Source: an uncultured Ignavibacteria bacterium
GTDB lineage: Bacteria > Bacteroidota > Ignavibacteria > Tepidaquicellales > Tepidaquicellaceae
Direction: 5' to 3'
Assembly (NCBI GenBank): GCA_937924675.1
Contig: CALEVL010000288.1
Coordinates: 1-25,165, forward strand
DNA length: 25,165 bases
This document shows, piece by piece, positions 22,448 through 25,165 of the stretch (positions are counted from its first letter, which is position 1; each line of letters begins with the position of its first letter). The position numbers were made by a program, and so were the translations under genes. Below the pieces are notes generated by a model. It worked only from the letters and a program-made list of their open reading frames with translations, did no database searches and had not been told where the DNA came from.

Positions 22448-23914
22448 ATGAAAAACACAAAAATAATTAAGATTCTTAGGACTTTTACTAACGATGAATT
22501 GAAATCATTCAGACGATTTGTTGATTCTCCTTTTTTTAATAAGGAGGGAAAATATGTGCTGAGATTTTTTGATGAGCTTGTCAAAAGACATCCTGAATTT
22601 GACAGTGAATTCATCACGAGAGACAGACTTTATAAAGTTCTATATCCGAACAAAGCTTATGATGATGATACGATGCGTAAGCTGTCGTCTTCACTTCAGA
22701 AACTCGCCGAAGAATTTCTGAACTATAACCATTACAAAGATAATGACCCGTTCCGAGAGATCCTGAATCTCAGCATGTTGAGACGCAGAGGACTGTCTGA
22801 CCTTTTTGAAAAAAAATCAGATGAACTTGGTAAGAAGTATGAACTTAAGAACAGTTGCATTGATCTTGAATACTTTCGCACAAAGTACAGGATTGAAATT
22901 GAGAAGATCAACTACTTTGCAGAGTCAGACGCTTTTGTGAAAGAACAGAACAATTCAATGCAGAGTATTCAGCTTCATATAGTTTGTGACAGTTTGATCA
23001 ACCTACTAGACATTGCCTACAATATCATTGTCGGTCAAAATACAATGTATGCCGGCAAGACTGACCTTGTACTTAATTTAATGGATTTGACTGATGTTGA
23101 ATCTTTTCTCAAGATGTTGAAGAAGGAAGCTCTTGAAGTTCATTCGGTAATTGAGCTCTTCTATCTCAGATACCTGAGTATGCTGAACTTTGACGATGCT
23201 TCATTCAGAAAATTCAGACTTTCCGCGTTGAAAAATCTGCACTTGTTTACAAGAGAAAATAAATTTACTATGCTTGTTGCGCTGCAAAATTTCTGTATAA
23301 GGAAGTTTGTAAGCGGAGAGAGGCAGTATGTATCGGAGCTGCATGATATTCATAAGCTGATGATAAAAGAGGGAATGCTTATAAATGAAACTACGGGTTT
23401 TATAAACCAGGACAGTTACAGAAATGTGATACTTACCTCTGTAAATATCAGGAAGTATGACTGGATGGACAGATTTATCAATGAATATGAAAGCAAAATC
23501 AATCCTGACCAAAGAGAAAGTCTTACTGCATGGGCAAAAGCAACAAGTCTGTATGCGAGAGAAAATTACCAAGGGGCTCTTGCCGAACTTCACAGAGTTA
23601 GGAACATACATTTTCTTTCAAAGCACGATATTCGAATTCTGCAGATGAAGATCTATTACGAATTGAATGATTACATAGCAGGCTTGTCTTTAGCTGACAC
23701 TTATAAGAAGATGGTTCAGAACGACAAAGTACTTTCAGAAATTCACAAAAGATCGAACAGGAACTTTGCCGGATTTTATTCGAGAATCCTTCGCAACCTT
23801 TCCGATGGCAATATTGAAGAACTTGATTTTCTGAAGAATGAGATAGAGAAGACACCGACAAATTCCAGGGAATGGCTGCTTGAAAAGATCAGATTGGAAA
23901 CAGGTAAAGCCTGA
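22448..23914 (+). CDS. SPFFNK-motif protein of unknown function, paralogue 2
   Basis: With the ATG at 22448 the protein has 488 residues (MKNTKIIKILRTFTNDELKS). The open frame continues upstream to 22334 into the repeat array, but a -7 promoter box lies between, so the shorter form is right. The motif FVDSPFFNK is at residues 24-32, the same position as in the paralogue at 13439-14872. HPEFDSEFIT, an alternating-helix body and EWLLEKIRLE at the end also match. No signal peptide, membrane helix or catalytic motif is visible. TPR-like pairs (WAKATSLYARENYQGALAEL) lie in the second half. The two copies have diverged strongly outside these blocks. It is monocistronic, ended by the hairpin at 23909-23942. 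Function is unknown. Confidence 0.88.
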   Translation: MKNTKIIKILRTFTNDELKSFRRFVDSPFFNKEGKYVLRFFDELVKRHPEFDSEFITRDRLYKVLYPNKAYDDDTMRKLSSSLQKLAEEFLNYNHYKDNDPFREILNLSMLRRRGLSDLFEKKSDELGKKYELKNSCIDLEYFRTKYRIEIEKINYFAESDAFVKEQNNSMQSIQLHIVCDSLINLLDIAYNIIVGQNTMYAGKTDLVLNLMDLTDVESFLKMLKKEALEVHSVIELFYLRYLSMLNFDDASFRKFRLSALKNLHLFTRENKFTMLVALQNFCIRKFVSGERQYVSELHDIHKLMIKEGMLINETTGFINQDSYRNVILTSVNIRKYDWMDRFINEYESKINPDQRESLTAWAKATSLYARENYQGALAELHRVRNIHFLSKHDIRILQMKIYYELNDYIAGLSLADTYKKMVQNDKVLSEIHKRSNRNFAGFYSRILRNLSDGNIEELDFLKNEIEKTPTNSREWLLEKIRLETGKA

Positions 23915-23942
23915 CCGCAGATATCTATACAGGCGGTCAGGC
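23909..23942. terminator. Bidirectional terminator between convergent genes
   Basis: GCCTGACCGC (23909-23918) and GCGGTCAGGC (23933-23942) form a 10-bp perfect stem around a 14-nt loop. The left arm overlaps the stop codon of paralogue 2 (23912-23914). AATTT follows on the plus strand and TTTACC on the minus strand, toward the convergent 23968-24492 gene. Confidence 0.65.
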
Positions 23943-23967
23943 AATTTACCTTAAGGAAACAATCTAA

Positions 23968-24492
23968 TCAGTTCCTTGTGAAAAAGGCATCGGATGAAAA
24001 TGGAATTTCGCTCCCATTGGGAGTCTTGTACTTGCCATTGGATTTCATTCTTGCCCCGTTGCTTTCAAATTCAAGTGTCCATGTTGATGATGAAGCATTG
24101 CTCTTATCGTCAACTGTAATCTTGTTACCTTCAATTTTGCCTTTACCAATGGATACATTTTGCAGTCCGAAAATATCAAACCACCATGTGGTTACATTGC
24201 CGTCTTTATCCACAGCCCAAATGCCTGACGCTTCGTAGGAATCGCCGGGATCATTTTTGTTAACTGCTTTCAGGTTGATCATCAGAAACTGGTGATTGAT
24301 ACCCCATTTGATATCCACTGTGTTGGATACTTGCTTTCCATCGCGTATTTCATCTCCTATGAAGCTGCCAACAAGCTCATCAAAGAAACTGTTTTGAGCG
24401 GGTTCGGGCTTGAATGACTCTTGTGCAAATGAAATGTTTGCAATTACTGCAATCAGTGCTAAGGCTCTTGTTACAAATGTTGCGATCTTCAT
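23968..24492 (-). CDS. Exported lipocalin-like protein (possibly DUF1579-type)
   Basis: The ATG at 24492 follows AAAGGAG at ideal distance and opens signal peptide MKIATFVTRALALIAVIANISFAQ; the frame to 24552 is not needed. The mature part of this 174-residue protein is a compact beta-rich domain. It begins NSFFDELVGSFIGDEIRDGK and continues with INHQFLMINLKAVNK, YEASGIWAVDKDGNVTTWWF and STWTLEFESNGARMKSNG, ending FSSDAFFTRN. The LVGSFxGDE opening and the strand order resemble DUF1579/lipocalin-like proteins, but the match is from general pattern only. Ligand and role are unknown. It shares an upstream 32-nt element with the next gene. Confidence 0.82.
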   Translation of the reverse strand: MKIATFVTRALALIAVIANISFAQESFKPEPAQNSFFDELVGSFIGDEIRDGKQVSNTVDIKWGINHQFLMINLKAVNKNDPGDSYEASGIWAVDKDGNVTTWWFDIFGLQNVSIGKGKIEGNKITVDDKSNASSSTWTLEFESNGARMKSNGKYKTPNGSEIPFSSDAFFTRN

Positions 24493-24562
24493 TTTGTTGT
24501 CTCCTTTTTGTTTTGGTTTATTTTGAATTTGATATTGCAAAATTAGTCTCAACTCTCCGTCT

Positions 24563-24594
24563 TCACAAAGAAATATTTTTTAATTTGTGAGGAA
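24563..24594 (-). promoter_or_regulatory. Twin upstream element, copy 1
   Basis: The plus strand reads TCACAAA, 14 nt, TTTGTGA, then GGAA: perfect 7-bp inverted arms. It is identical at 29 of 32 positions to 24940-24971 and lies 71 nt before the start codon of the lipocalin-like gene. Confidence 0.6.
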
Positions 24595-24619
24595 GTTATT
24601 TGACGGACCGCTCTCAGGG

Positions 24620-24883
24620 TTATTTATTTGAATGATTAGGCAGATTTATTCCACTTAGCCTTATGATCACCTTAGGGTTACTAAACAAACTGCTTATTTT
24701 CGAACCAATCCTTGAAAACACACTCGCGCTTGTTTGTTCAGTTGATGATGTAACTTCAACCATTCTATGTGTTCTTTCTTCGTTAACAACTTCTGTTTGT
24801 GAATTACTGTTAATGGAGGTGATCGAGATCCCGGCAAGTATGGCAGTTGAGATGAAGGCCTTCATCAGATTTACGTGTTTCAT
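24620..24883 (-). CDS. Small exported protein of unknown function
   Basis: An 87-residue protein. MKHVNLMKAFISTAILAGIS (start 24883; Met7 is an alternative) leads into a signal peptide ending near NSNSQ. The mature part of about 58 residues is polar, with RTHRMVEVTSSTEQTSASVF then SRIGSKISSLFSNPKVIIRL. I recognise no family. Support comes from the signal peptide, the open frame and an upstream element (24940-24971) nearly identical to that of the neighbouring exported protein, suggesting both are controlled together though each has its own copy. Confidence 0.62.
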   Translation of the reverse strand: MKHVNLMKAFISTAILAGISITSINSNSQTEVVNEERTHRMVEVTSSTEQTSASVFSRIGSKISSLFSNPKVIIRLSGINLPNHSNK

Positions 24884-24939
24884 TATTGTAGTTTTGTTTT
24901 TGTTTTAAGTTGTACAAAGATGAAACAAAACCTGTTGCA

Positions 24940-24971
24940 TCGCAAAGAAAGATTTTTCAATTTGTGAGGAA
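24940..24971 (-). promoter_or_regulatory. Twin upstream element, copy 2
   Basis: TCGCAAA, a 14-nt spacer 12/14 identical to copy 1, TTTGTGA and GGAA. It ends 57 nt before the start codon of the 87-residue gene. One arm base differs from a perfect inverted repeat. Confidence 0.6.
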
Positions 24972-24980
24972 AAAACCTCT

Positions 24981-25165
24981 GCCACGAATACAAAAACAGA
25001 TAATGAGCTTAACTGAAAATGTCATTGGGAAGGAGTTAAGACAATATGCCGGGCTCTATATTTCTATTTTCTAATTTCTAATTTCTAATTGCTCCTATTC
25101 GTGGCTAACAATAATTTTGCCACGAATACACGAATATTAAATATGGAATTGAACTTAACGGAAGA
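24981..25165 (+). repeat. Dispersed 140-bp repeat, locus C (one full copy, one cut by the window edge)
   Basis: Units begin GCCACGAAT at 24981 and 25119. Bases 25079-25165 are identical to 21881-21967 over 87 bp, spanning the end of one unit and the first 47 bp of the next. The 24981 unit is closer to unit 4 of locus B (shared AGACAATATG and GCTCT). Confidence 0.85.

Overview
The window looks like a chromosomal stretch from a moderately AT-rich member of the Bacteroidota/Ignavibacteriota (FCB) group. Four things point there. The best promoter follows the TTG-N20-TAnnTTTG pattern of that group (10902-10932). There are SusC/TonB-type receptor architecture, a Thermus-type isocitrate dehydrogenase, and two members of an uncharacterised SPFFNK-motif protein family that I associate with this group. 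Shine-Dalgarno sequences are weak or absent at many starts. I cannot name a species.

Layout. (1) 92-1744, minus strand: urocanate hydratase (histidine degradation). (2) 1979-5675, plus strand: a six-gene arsenic/thiol-redox operon with an ArsR repressor, an ArsP-like permease with a CSC motif, an ArsF-like thioredoxin-fold lipoprotein, a small MTH895-type thioredoxin, a thioredoxin-fold lipoprotein and a CcdA-like thiol transporter. It converges on a thioredoxin-coupled arsenate reductase (5689-6114, minus). (3) 6299-6403: a possible remnant of an outer-membrane protein. (4) 6553-10869, minus: a five-gene run of small polytopic membrane protein, winged-helix regulator, pterin-4a-carbinolamine dehydratase, TonB-dependent receptor and TPR protein. 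(5) 10933-11571: a repeat-rich gap ending in a clear terminator for isocitrate dehydrogenase (11572-13017, minus). (6) 13439-14872, first SPFFNK paralogue; 14962-15714, fatty-acid desaturase; 16263-16913, beta-carbonic anhydrase. (7) 16985-19791, plus: a second arsenic locus of ArsR, ArsM (arsenite methyltransferase) and Acr3 (arsenite efflux), followed by a cupin. A 20-bp palindrome lies before arsR and recurs before arsM. (8) 19981-21627, minus: two exported proteins (DUF6515-like and DUF2092-like). (9) 21784-22345: four tandem copies of a repeat of about 140 bp, then the second SPFFNK paralogue (22448-23914). (10) 23968-24883: two small exported proteins that share a 32-nt upstream element. 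(11) More copies of the 140-bp repeat run off the right edge.

Taken together, the two arsenic loci could form one detoxification route. ArsC reduces arsenate to arsenite. Acr3 exports arsenite and ArsM methylates it. The ArsP-like permease of the first locus belongs to a family known to export trivalent methylarsenicals, the kind of product ArsM makes. The CcdA plus thioredoxin-fold lipoprotein set could carry reducing power across the membrane for that locus. The gene identities are firm, but the linkage between the loci is inference.

The least explained parts are the dispersed 140-bp repeat family with inverted GCCACGAAT/ATTCGTGGC ends, the SPFFNK paralogue pair, the thiol-relay cassette around the permease, and the twin element before the two small exported genes.
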